From Paenibacillus glycanilyticus (lineage in GTDB: Bacteria > Bacillota > Bacilli > Paenibacillales > Paenibacillaceae): a stretch of 64,000 bases of DNA. The position numbers and the translations under genes were made by a program. The notes under the pieces are model-generated. The model made no database searches and was not told the DNA's origin. It saw only the letters and a program-made list of their open reading frames with translations. The stretch is taken from positions 372,001-436,000 of the forward strand of contig NZ_JAMBNP010000001.1 of the NCBI RefSeq assembly GCF_023715145.1, written 5' to 3'. Of this stretch, positions 18,416 to 26,593 are shown one piece after another. The first letter of the stretch is position 1. Every line of letters begins with the position of its first letter.

Positions 18416-20116
18416 TTATTCACTCCACAGCTTTACGCGATCCTGAACGTATTTCGTAAAGCCTTTTTCCATTTTCTCGACGCCGGCATCGATCAGCTCT
18501 TTCTGGTAGCTGTCCCACTTCTTATCGAAGTCTTCCGGCTTCGCCATGATAGCCTGCGGGATCAGCTTCCAAGTGATGTCCTTCATTTTATTGCCGAGAA
18601 TTGTGACTTCATCATCACCCGGTACAGCTATATTCCAGGCAGCGCCCCAGGCTTTAACCGGGAATTCCTCTTCTTGCGGGAACAGGTCCTTCCAGGTTGT
18701 CGCGTTATAGGCTTTCAGCGTTTCCTTATCGGCGCTTGTATAGGTATCCATAATCTGTTCCGGGAAGTTCTTCGTATAGTAGTTGCCCGTCGAATCCTTA
18801 ACGCCGTCACCGTAATGCGCGCCTAGATTGGAATAGAAGCCAATGCCCGATTCCTGGCTAAATGCCGTGTTGTCATTGATAATGCGATCCTGCACGTCTT
18901 CTGGAACGACGCGTTTGCCGTCCTGCACCGTGTAATGTTTGCCTTCAATGCCCCAATTGTTAAGAACCTGGGCTTGTTCGGATGCCAAATAATCGAGGAA
19001 TTTAATCGCCCGTACCGGATCCTTGCACGAGGTCGTAATGCCGACTCCCCAGCCTGCCATAAAGCCGGTCGACTGGAAGCGGTTGTCCTTGTAGCTGTCC
19101 GATAACATAACGGAATAATGCCCGTACGTTTGGTCAAGCTTCTTATCCGTCTTAAGGGATTTTTCACCGTCTGCATAACCCCAGTCCGCATCAATCAGGC
19201 CAATTACCCGTCCCGATGCAACCTTAGCCAAATACTGGTCGTTCTTCTGAACAAAGCTTTCTTTATCCAGCAAACCGGTATTATACATATGGTTCAGCCA
19301 CTTAAAATACTCTTTCTCGCCTTCCGTCCGGTAATGATAGGTAGCTTCATTCGACTCGGGATCGATATAATACTCCCCGTCACCCGACTTGCCCGTTGTT
19401 TCGGCTGCCGGGTTCGTAACGGAAATATACGTATGCCAGTCATCCGCATTGAGAAGCAGGCCAATATTTTTGTTCCCGTTCTCATCCGTCGGATGCTTAT
19501 CAAGATAGGACTTGATTACATTTTCGTAATCCTGAAGGGTCTTAATTGCCGGATAACCCGCTTCCTTCACCGCGCGATGCTGGAGCTCGAATCCTCCCCC
19601 CGCAACGAAGGTTTTGCCGTCCACGGCCGAGTAAGTCGGAATGACATAGATGGACTGGTCATCGTTGCTGTAACGAAGACGGTTCATTTGGTCGCCAAAC
19701 AGCTTCTTCAGATTCGGAGCATACTTGTCGATTAAATCGGTTAAATCCAGCATAGCCCCCGCGTCGACTAGTTTGTTCAGATCGCCTTTCGGGCTAATTA
19801 GATCCGGGTAATCCCCGCTGGTTGCGATGAGCGCTACCTTCTGTGCGGGATCGCCAACCGCGAATTCGGCATCCAGGGTAACCCCTGTTTGCTTCGTAAT
19901 TACTTTGCCCACGTCATCCTGCATTTTTCTCCAGTTCGGATTCGGATCCTCGCTAAAAAAGGAGAAGGTAACCGGAGATGTATCATTTTCCTGCACGCTG
20001 CCCGAGTTGCCGCTTACAGCATTGTTGTTGCCGTTGTTCCCCGAACAGCCCGCCAATACGCCCACCGCGAGCGTGAAGACCATGCCCAGCTTCGACATTT
20101 CCCTTACTTTTGCCAT
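18416..20116 (-). CDS. Extracellular sugar-binding lipoprotein of ABC importer 1
   Basis: A 566-residue family-1-type solute-binding protein (LplA/LipO group). The N-terminus is a lipoprotein signal ending in the lipobox LAGC, then a Gly/Asn/Ser linker. It binds oligosaccharide outside the membrane and delivers it to the permease pair encoded just upstream. GGGGG precedes the ATG at good spacing. Operon order on the minus strand is permease, permease, lipoprotein, GH43, GH3, so a xylan-derived ligand is likely. Confidence 0.92.
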   Translation of the reverse strand: MAKVREMSKLGMVFTLAVGVLAGCSGNNGNNNAVSGNSGSVQENDTSPVTFSFFSEDPNPNWRKMQDDVGKVITKQTGVTLDAEFAVGDPAQKVALIATSGDYPDLISPKGDLNKLVDAGAMLDLTDLIDKYAPNLKKLFGDQMNRLRYSNDDQSIYVIPTYSAVDGKTFVAGGGFELQHRAVKEAGYPAIKTLQDYENVIKSYLDKHPTDENGNKNIGLLLNADDWHTYISVTNPAAETTGKSGDGEYYIDPESNEATYHYRTEGEKEYFKWLNHMYNTGLLDKESFVQKNDQYLAKVASGRVIGLIDADWGYADGEKSLKTDKKLDQTYGHYSVMLSDSYKDNRFQSTGFMAGWGVGITTSCKDPVRAIKFLDYLASEQAQVLNNWGIEGKHYTVQDGKRVVPEDVQDRIINDNTAFSQESGIGFYSNLGAHYGDGVKDSTGNYYTKNFPEQIMDTYTSADKETLKAYNATTWKDLFPQEEEFPVKAWGAAWNIAVPGDDEVTILGNKMKDITWKLIPQAIMAKPEDFDKKWDSYQKELIDAGVEKMEKGFTKYVQDRVKLWSE

Positions 20117-20186
20117 CTGTATACCCCCATGTAAGATTCATTTATTGTATAAACAGGTTGTCCTGCAAATACCGTCAGCCCATCCA

Positions 20187-21086
20187 TTAACTTTTCACGG
20201 CGCCAAGCGTCATGCCCGTAACGAAATACCTCTGAAGGAACGGATAGACCAGCAGAATCGGTACGGTAACAATGATGGTAATAGCCATTTTGACCGATTC
20301 GGGAGAGATCCGGTTCAACACTTGATTCATGTTGAGGCCATTCACCTCTTGGCCGCTCGTGCCAACCTGCGTGCTCTGCAGAACCTTCATCAGCTCGAAT
20401 TGCAGAGTAGTCAAATTTTCCTTGGAACCGTTATACAAATACGTGTCAAACCATGAATTCCATTGGCCAACCGCCAGGAACAACGCTATCGTTGCTAGTG
20501 CGGGAGTCATTAGCGGAAGAATAACGCGCCAGTAAATCGTAAAATCATTAGCTCCGTCCAGCTTGGCCGACTCCTGCAGCGCATAAGGCAGCCCGTCAAT
20601 AAACGAGCGAATGACAAATACGTTGAATGCGCTTACGAGTCCCGGCAGCACATACACCCAGAAGCTCCCGATAAGATGCATGTCGCGCATCAAGAGGTAG
20701 AAAGGAATGAGTCCGCCGGATACATACATCGTAAGAGCAAGAAACATGGATAAAATCCTACGTCCGTCAAAGTCTACCCGGCTCAGCACGTAGGCCAGCA
20801 TGGAGGAGCTGATCAGTCCAAATAACGTACCCGCTATCGTCCGCAGCATCGAGATTTTAAGTCCGGTAAGCAGCCCTGCGAACGAGAAGATCAACGAATA
20901 ATTGTCAAACGTGAGATGACGGGGAAATATCGTAATGCCTCCCCTTACCGTGTCGGTCGATTCATTAAGCGATATAGCCAGCACGTTCAGAAACGGATAA
21001 AGCGTACAGACCGCTACCAGTGAAATGGTAACGTAGACAATCACATCGAATAGTCGTTCCGACAGCGAGAAACGAGCTTTCACCAT
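20187..21086 (-). CDS. ABC sugar permease, YtcP/LplC type (importer 1)
   Basis: A 299-residue membrane protein with six helices and the EAA-type loop ESAKLDGANDFTIYWRVILPLMTP (coupling site for the ATPase, around residues 180-200). The C-terminus FLQRYFVTGMTLGAVKS is typical of the YtcP group. Partner of the permease encoded 11 bp upstream. No ATPase gene is present in the operon. Confidence 0.93.
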   Translation of the reverse strand: MVKARFSLSERLFDVIVYVTISLVAVCTLYPFLNVLAISLNESTDTVRGGITIFPRHLTFDNYSLIFSFAGLLTGLKISMLRTIAGTLFGLISSSMLAYVLSRVDFDGRRILSMFLALTMYVSGGLIPFYLLMRDMHLIGSFWVYVLPGLVSAFNVFVIRSFIDGLPYALQESAKLDGANDFTIYWRVILPLMTPALATIALFLAVGQWNSWFDTYLYNGSKENLTTLQFELMKVLQSTQVGTSGQEVNGLNMNQVLNRISPESVKMAITIIVTVPILLVYPFLQRYFVTGMTLGAVKS

Positions 21087-21097
21087 TCCAAACCTCC

Positions 21098-22009
21098 TTA
21101 CATAATGCTCTCTTTGGTCATTCTCTTGAAAATGCCGTTAGCGACGAATAACAGAATCAGACTAACGACGGAATTAAAGATGTTAATCGCGGTACCAAAC
21201 GAATATCGTCCCATTCCCAAACCGTAATTTAGAGCGTACAGATCAAGAACCTCCGATTTCTCCTTCACCAGATTGTTGCCAAGGAGGAACTGCTTCTCGA
21301 ATCCGATACTGACGAGGTGACCGATGGACATGATGAGCAAAATGATAATCGTGGAACGAATCCCCGGCAGCGTAATATGCCAAATCTGGCGCAACCGGCT
21401 TGCACCGTCAACGCGTGCGGCTTCATACAGCTCGGGACCAATACCTGCAATGGCGGCCAAATAGATAATGGCATTCCAGCCCGTTTCTTTCCAAATATCA
21501 GCGCTGGTCACCACGTACCAGAACAAATTTTCCTTCGCCATGAACTGAATCGGCTCATGGATAAGATGCAGGCTGACCAGAAGCTGATTAACCACTCCGT
21601 TTTCCGCCGAAAGCATCTTCGTAACGATTCCCGCCACTACCACCCACGAGACAAAATGCGGCAGATACGAAACGGTCTGTACGAAGCGTTTCAGAAAAGA
21701 GAGGCGTACTTCATTTAAGAGAACAGCGAAAATGATCGGTATAGTAAAGCTTGCAACGAGCCCCATGAAGCTCATCGCTAACGTATTCCGCAGCGCATTA
21801 AAGAACTGGTCGTCCTGAAACAGCATCCGAAAGTTATCGAACCCGACCCATTTCTGATCAAAGAAGGACTTGCCTACCCTAAACTGCTGAAAAGCCATGG
21901 TCCAACCCCATAGCGGCAAATAACTAAAAAGAAACACAAAAATTACAAACGGGACTGACATGTAATAAAGATATCTTTGACGAACGATGCGTTGCCATAT
22001 GACGGACAA
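21098..22009 (-). CDS. ABC sugar permease, LplB type (importer 1)
   Basis: A 303-residue six-helix permease of the LplB group, with the coupling motif YEAARVDGASRLRQIWHITLPG in the C-terminal half. It is the first gene of the operon and divergent from an AraC regulator. The binding protein and second permease follow. The ATPase is presumably a shared MsmX-like protein elsewhere. Confidence 0.93.
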   Translation of the reverse strand: MSVIWQRIVRQRYLYYMSVPFVIFVFLFSYLPLWGWTMAFQQFRVGKSFFDQKWVGFDNFRMLFQDDQFFNALRNTLAMSFMGLVASFTIPIIFAVLLNEVRLSFLKRFVQTVSYLPHFVSWVVVAGIVTKMLSAENGVVNQLLVSLHLIHEPIQFMAKENLFWYVVTSADIWKETGWNAIIYLAAIAGIGPELYEAARVDGASRLRQIWHITLPGIRSTIIILLIMSIGHLVSIGFEKQFLLGNNLVKEKSEVLDLYALNYGLGMGRYSFGTAINIFNSVVSLILLFVANGIFKRMTKESIM

Positions 22010-22149
22010 ATCTGTACCACTCCTTATGCGTTTTCTAGTTCCTCTAGCATTATAAGGGATGAAATTATCCTTAATCCTTGATTTTAGGGTCTTAAAATAG
22101 CATGATTAGGACATCAAACCATTCAGTCAACTTGTAAGAGGGGATTCCT
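22010..22149. promoter_or_regulatory. Divergent promoter region, importer 1 / AraC
   Basis: A minus-strand TATAAT lies at 22054-22049, about 40 nt upstream of the permease start. An inverted repeat GGAT-N6-ATCC (22057-22070) sits directly upstream of it and could be a regulator site. I cannot define the plus-strand promoter with confidence. Confidence 0.45.
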
Positions 22150-23013
22150 ATGAGAAGCGTTCATTTGAATTGGTTCACATCCGACGAGCAATTCCTGTTC
22201 TATATCGGGTACGGCGGACATGATGAGGACATGTATCTTCATGACCATGTGGATTTTTCCGAGCTCGTTATCGTATTGAACGGAAATGCCACCCATATCG
22301 TAAATACAGAGGCGTCTTTTATTAAAAAGGGGGACGTATTTGTGATCGACGGGGCAACCTCGCATGCCTACAAAGATCCGCATGACTTTCGAATTTGCAA
22401 CATTATGTACCGCCCTGATCTGTTAAATTCAGCCGGACCTGACCTTAGAACGTCCATCGGCTATCAGGCGCTTTTTGTTTTGGAGCCGTTTTACCGGAAC
22501 ATCCAGCCCTTTACCAGCAAACTCAGCCTGCCAATCTCGAGCCTGGAGTATGTCTCCCCTCTCGTCGCCTCTATGATTGAGGAATATACGGATAAGCTCC
22601 AAGGCTATCAAACCATGCTTCGCTCCCGCTTTATGGAGCTTGTCGTCTATTTGTCCAGGCAATACGAGAATCAGGACCGGGAAGGCATTCAAAGCAATTT
22701 CATGCATTTGGCCAATGCCATCTCCTTTATGGAGGATCACTATCTTGAGCCGCTTACGCGGGAACAGATCGCGGATAAATCGGGTATTTCCGTCAGGCAT
22801 TTGAACCGGATTTTCCAATCCTATTACCAAACGACGCCCTTCGCCTATCTGCTGCGTCTCCGTCTGGAGCATGCTTGCCATTTGCTTAAGACTACCAACC
22901 TACCGATTACGGAGGTTTCCTATAAAAGCGGCTTTAACGACAGCAATTATTTCACCCGCCAGTTCAATAAGCTTTACGGGATGTCCCCAAAGATCTATCG
23001 TCAGGAGCATTAG
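22150..23013 (+). CDS. AraC-family regulator with cupin-type sensor domain
   Basis: A 287-residue regulator. The N-terminal half is a cupin-like ligand domain (HDHVDFSELVIVLNGNATHIV, residues about 30-110) and the C-terminal about 100 residues form the AraC double HTH (SGISVRHLNRIFQSYY, YKSGFNDSNYFTRQFNKLYG). Divergent from importer 1 and its GH43/GH3 enzymes, so it most likely activates that operon in response to a sugar. GAGGGG is at suitable spacing before the ATG. Confidence 0.9.
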   Translation: MRSVHLNWFTSDEQFLFYIGYGGHDEDMYLHDHVDFSELVIVLNGNATHIVNTEASFIKKGDVFVIDGATSHAYKDPHDFRICNIMYRPDLLNSAGPDLRTSIGYQALFVLEPFYRNIQPFTSKLSLPISSLEYVSPLVASMIEEYTDKLQGYQTMLRSRFMELVVYLSRQYENQDREGIQSNFMHLANAISFMEDHYLEPLTREQIADKSGISVRHLNRIFQSYYQTTPFAYLLRLRLEHACHLLKTTNLPITEVSYKSGFNDSNYFTRQFNKLYGMSPKIYRQEH

Positions 23014-23025
23014 CCGTTCAGTTAT

Positions 23026-23064
23026 AGAGAGCATGGACGAACCAGCGTCCATGCTCTCTTTTAT
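23026..23064 (+). terminator. Intrinsic terminator of the AraC gene
   Basis: A 13-bp stem (23026-23038 with 23047-23059), 8-nt loop, then a T-rich tail. Confidence 0.92.
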
Positions 23065-23126
23065 TTCAAGCAATCTTCCGCTCTCAACTTCTTATCTACA
23101 TTTATCTACTTCCTAAAGAACGTCCA

Positions 23127-23154
23127 TTGAAAGAATGCGTTTACAAGTTATACT
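23127..23154 (+). promoter_or_regulatory. Promoter of the kinase/response-regulator pair
   Basis: TTGAAA (23127-23132), 16 nt, TATACT (23149-23154), about 30 nt before the GTG start. Confidence 0.55.
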
Positions 23155-23184
23155 TAAGAAAAACTCTCCTTAAGAAGGTGCAAG

Positions 23185-24939
23185 GTGAACATCCTGCGGC
23201 GGCTGACTCTCTACCCCAAGCTTGTACTTACGTTTCTGGTCATCATCATTCCCTTTGTCACGATCAGTCTCCTCATCAATATTCGCAGCAAACGCTTGGT
23301 AAGAAATGAAATAACCGGGTCCATGCAAGCGAAGGTTAATTATTATATGAATGCTCTGGAGGATGACTTTGGTCCCCTCGTGACGCTGCAGCAGCAATAT
23401 ACGCTTGACGACGATATCCTCAATCTCGCCTACTCCTCCATTATCATGTCGAGCGAACAGTACACGAAAACGATCATGAATATCCAGAAAAAACTGCTCA
23501 TTCTGAAAAACCTGAGCCCTTATGTGGAAGATGCATTCGTAAATATCCCTTCCCTCAACCGCAAAATATCAGCCTTATCCTTTAATGATCTGAATCCGGA
23601 AGAGGCTGCTGCCTTGAACCAGATGGCGAACACGTACGAATCCCCTTTTCTTGCCTACCGGAATCACCTGTGGATGAGTCTGCCTTATCCGAACCGACCG
23701 CCTATTGGCGAAGGCTTCACGATTGCTCTTGAAATATCCAGTCATGCGATCAAGGATTCGCTATCCGGCTTCCTGATTGACGGGAACGGCGGAGCGATGC
23801 TTATAAGCGATGATTTTACCTGGAATGAAACAAGCGGCAGCGTTCCTGCCAATCGGGACGAACTAAAGTCTCTCCTTCATCATCAGCTGGATGCCGGCAG
23901 CATGAGCGGCTACGACATATTTAAGGAGGATAACGCCACCTATTACGGCTTCTATGAGAAATCTGCCAAATTAGGACTTACGCTGGCTATATTCGTAGAT
24001 GAAAATAGCTTCATCGGCCCGCTCAAGCAATATTCGTACTGGTTATGGAGTATTTGCATTGCGGCTCCGCTGCTGATTCTGCTCTTCTCTTATCAGCTCT
24101 ATCAGGTCATTCATACCCCTCTTAAACGTCTGGTAGGCGCATTCAAGGGCTTGGAGAAAGGCGATCTTTCGTTTCGTCTAAACTACCGCTCCAGGGATGA
24201 ATTCAATTACTTATACCTGCAATACAACCGAACCGTATCGAGGCTGCAGGACCTTATTAACGAGGCGTATGTTCACCAATATCAAATCAAGGTGGCAGAG
24301 CTTAAACAGCTTCAATCCCAGATCAACCCGCATTTTCTGTACAACAGCTTCTTTAATTTGTACCGGCTTGCCAAGCTTCACGAGAATGACAAAGTCATCG
24401 CTTTCTCCAAGCATCTTGGCGAATATTTCAAATACGTAACCAAGAATGCGGACTCCGTTCCGCTGGAGCAAGAGATTAAGTTCTGCCGTTCTTACGCGGC
24501 TATCCAAGGCATCCGATTTGATGATCATGTTCGAGTCTATTTCGGCGAAGCTCCTCAGCGGCTACACCAGCTGCATGTCCCTAAGCTGTTCCTGCAGCCT
24601 TTAGTCGAGAACGCTTACCAGCATGGGCTTGAGGATCAGATCGAAGAAGGGCTTGTGATGATTGCGTTTGAGGATTGCGGAGATCATGCCGAAATCTCAG
24701 TCGAGGATAACGGCGCAATGAGCAACGAGAAATTAGGCCATATCGTTTCTTTGCTGACTAATTCCGAATACAAATCGGATAGCGAGGGCCTGCGTAACGT
24801 TCAAATGCGCATCCGGCTCAGCTTTGGCGAAGATGCAGGGCTGCGGGCGGATCGCGGAGCGCTCGGCGGCTTGCGCTTGACCATTATCATTCCACTCAAA
24901 GGGGAGCTTACGGATGCATCGACTCATAATCGTAGATAA
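23185..24939 (+). CDS. Sensor histidine kinase, YesM type
   Basis: A 584-residue membrane kinase. TM1 at about 11-33, an extracellular sensor domain to about 283, TM2 at about 284-305, a HAMP domain, then a His_kinase domain with the phospho-acceptor H383 in QINPHFLYNS and a C-terminal HATPase (VENAYQHGLEDQI, N box). The GTG start at 23185 is preceded by AAGAAGGTG. The stop overlaps the next gene by 26 bp, so kinase and regulator are translationally coupled. Such pairs usually govern a neighbouring oligosaccharide importer. Importers 1 and 2 flank it, and which one it serves is not clear. Confidence 0.92.
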   Translation: MNILRRLTLYPKLVLTFLVIIIPFVTISLLINIRSKRLVRNEITGSMQAKVNYYMNALEDDFGPLVTLQQQYTLDDDILNLAYSSIIMSSEQYTKTIMNIQKKLLILKNLSPYVEDAFVNIPSLNRKISALSFNDLNPEEAAALNQMANTYESPFLAYRNHLWMSLPYPNRPPIGEGFTIALEISSHAIKDSLSGFLIDGNGGAMLISDDFTWNETSGSVPANRDELKSLLHHQLDAGSMSGYDIFKEDNATYYGFYEKSAKLGLTLAIFVDENSFIGPLKQYSYWLWSICIAAPLLILLFSYQLYQVIHTPLKRLVGAFKGLEKGDLSFRLNYRSRDEFNYLYLQYNRTVSRLQDLINEAYVHQYQIKVAELKQLQSQINPHFLYNSFFNLYRLAKLHENDKVIAFSKHLGEYFKYVTKNADSVPLEQEIKFCRSYAAIQGIRFDDHVRVYFGEAPQRLHQLHVPKLFLQPLVENAYQHGLEDQIEEGLVMIAFEDCGDHAEISVEDNGAMSNEKLGHIVSLLTNSEYKSDSEGLRNVQMRIRLSFGEDAGLRADRGALGGLRLTIIIPLKGELTDASTHNRR

Positions 24940-26539
24940 CGAGCCTATTATCGTCAGGGGTTTAAAGCAGCTGCTGACGGAAGAAGCGCCATTCGAACTC
25001 GACGTATACGGCGTGCATTCTGCGGAAGAAGCGTTAAGGCTGTTCGGCTTGCTTCGTTTCGATATCGCCTTATTGGATATTCGCATGCCGGGCATGAACG
25101 GTCTGGAGCTGCAAGCCAGAATCTCGGAGCAATGGCCTCACTGCAAGGTGGTCTTCTTATCCGGTTATGATGATTTTAATTATATCCAGACGGCATTCCG
25201 CAATGGCGGAGTGGATTATGTGCTCAAGATGGACGGGGATGAAGCCATTCTGGAGGCCATTCAGAAAGCCATTAACGAATTGTCCCGCTCCGGCGAGATG
25301 CTTCGCTTGATCGAACAAGCCAAAGACAAGCTTCAGCAGTCACTCGCTTCCTTACAGCGAGATTATGTCAAACAGCTGATCCACGGTCTTTCTACAGTCA
25401 AACAAGAGAAGCTGGATGAGCTTCAAATTCCAATTAATGCATCCTCTCCTTCTCTTCTGCTTGTCTCCCGTTTCGACAGCTGGAATCCTTCCCATTCCGA
25501 TACTGACAAAACGCTTATGTATTACGCCCTCCAAAATATTGCCGGCGAGTTCTGGTCGGGCTGCCGTGCCCATAGTGTTATGCTCGAATCAAACGCGATG
25601 ATCACTTTCGTTCAGCCTATGCCGGATGACCGTTGGCAGCGCGGAAGCAGGCAATGGGTCAGGTTCGTCTTAGGCCAGCTTGAGATGATCCAATCCGCCA
25701 GCAAGCAATATTTGAAACTGCCTGTGTCATTAATCGCCAGCTCCGAGCCCGTTGATTGGAATGTCGCTTACTTGAAGTATTCCGAGCTTAAGCAAATGAT
25801 GTTCTACGGATATGGCAAACGGACAGAAATGCTGTTGACCGATGTCGTTAACTATCATTTTGCGACCGGCGGTCCTCCGGCCGGCGAAGCGATTATCAAG
25901 GCCCAAAGCCGTTTAAAACAGCTGTTAACATCGGACCTCGCGATGGAAAACCGTCTGCTGCACGATTTTGATGAGCTCGCGGAATTATCCCGCAAGCTGA
26001 CCGGCGATCATCCCTTCCTGTACGAGATGTACAATGGCGTCGCTTATATGCTGCTATCCGCCATTAACCAACAGCCGCGCAAAGAAGATTTCCCCGAGGA
26101 CTGGCCTAAGAAGCTCATCTCCTTAGAAGCTCATTCTTCCTGGGAAGGCGCATTAGACTACTTACGAGCAATCATCACCCGCTTGCTTCAAGTCCGCAAT
26201 CAAGAGAGCGAAGCGGGAACACATCTTTTGATCGCCAAGCTGAAGGCTTTTATCGACAATCATCTGGATGAGGACCTCTCGCTTGTTCGGCTCGCCGAAA
26301 CGGTCTATCTCAATCCGACCTACTTATCCCGGCTGTTCAAGCAGCAGACCGGACAAGGCATCTCGGAGTACACGGCTGAGCTTCGTTTGTCCAGATCTTG
26401 CGATCTGCTCAAGTTCTCTAAGCTGAAGATTCAGGAAATCGCTTTAAAAGTCGGCTTCGATTCAGCGACTTCCTTTGGCCGGTTCTTCAAAAGAGAAATA
26501 AACATGACCCCTCAGGAGTATCGCGATACTGCGTCCTAA
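24914..26539 (+). CDS. AraC-domain response regulator, YesN type
   Basis: A 541-residue response regulator. The receiver domain (1-120) has acidic D8, phospho-acceptor D55 in IALLDIRMPG and K103 in YVLKMDG. A long middle region (about 150-430) follows, and the C-terminal AraC HTH (about 440-540, VYLNPTYLSRLFKQQTG, KVGFDSATSFGRFFKRE) binds DNA. It overlaps the kinase gene by 26 bp. Likely activates a sugar importer/enzyme operon on phosphorylation. Confidence 0.93.
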   Translation: MHRLIIVDNEPIIVRGLKQLLTEEAPFELDVYGVHSAEEALRLFGLLRFDIALLDIRMPGMNGLELQARISEQWPHCKVVFLSGYDDFNYIQTAFRNGGVDYVLKMDGDEAILEAIQKAINELSRSGEMLRLIEQAKDKLQQSLASLQRDYVKQLIHGLSTVKQEKLDELQIPINASSPSLLLVSRFDSWNPSHSDTDKTLMYYALQNIAGEFWSGCRAHSVMLESNAMITFVQPMPDDRWQRGSRQWVRFVLGQLEMIQSASKQYLKLPVSLIASSEPVDWNVAYLKYSELKQMMFYGYGKRTEMLLTDVVNYHFATGGPPAGEAIIKAQSRLKQLLTSDLAMENRLLHDFDELAELSRKLTGDHPFLYEMYNGVAYMLLSAINQQPRKEDFPEDWPKKLISLEAHSSWEGALDYLRAIITRLLQVRNQESEAGTHLLIAKLKAFIDNHLDEDLSLVRLAETVYLNPTYLSRLFKQQTGQGISEYTAELRLSRSCDLLKFSKLKIQEIALKVGFDSATSFGRFFKREINMTPQEYRDTAS

Positions 26540-26556
26540 TTCCAAGAACATATATC

Positions 26557-26586
26557 AAGAGCCGCCGGCATCTGCCGGCGGCTCTT
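26557..26586. terminator. GC-rich hairpin between convergent genes
   Basis: A 14-bp near-perfect stem (26557-26570 with 26573-26586) lies between the response regulator and GH16 genes. The T tails are short on both strands, so it is a weaker intrinsic terminator than the others here. Confidence 0.65.
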
Positions 26587-26593
26587 CTTGTCA

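Noticed and set aside
19118..19735. 205-codon plus-strand frame opposite the binding lipoprotein
   Set aside because: Antisense shadow of a conserved gene, no ribosome site.
24914..24939. Possible frameshift between kinase and response regulator
   Set aside because: The 26-bp overlap leaves both products complete and is the normal coupled arrangement of YesM/YesN pairs.
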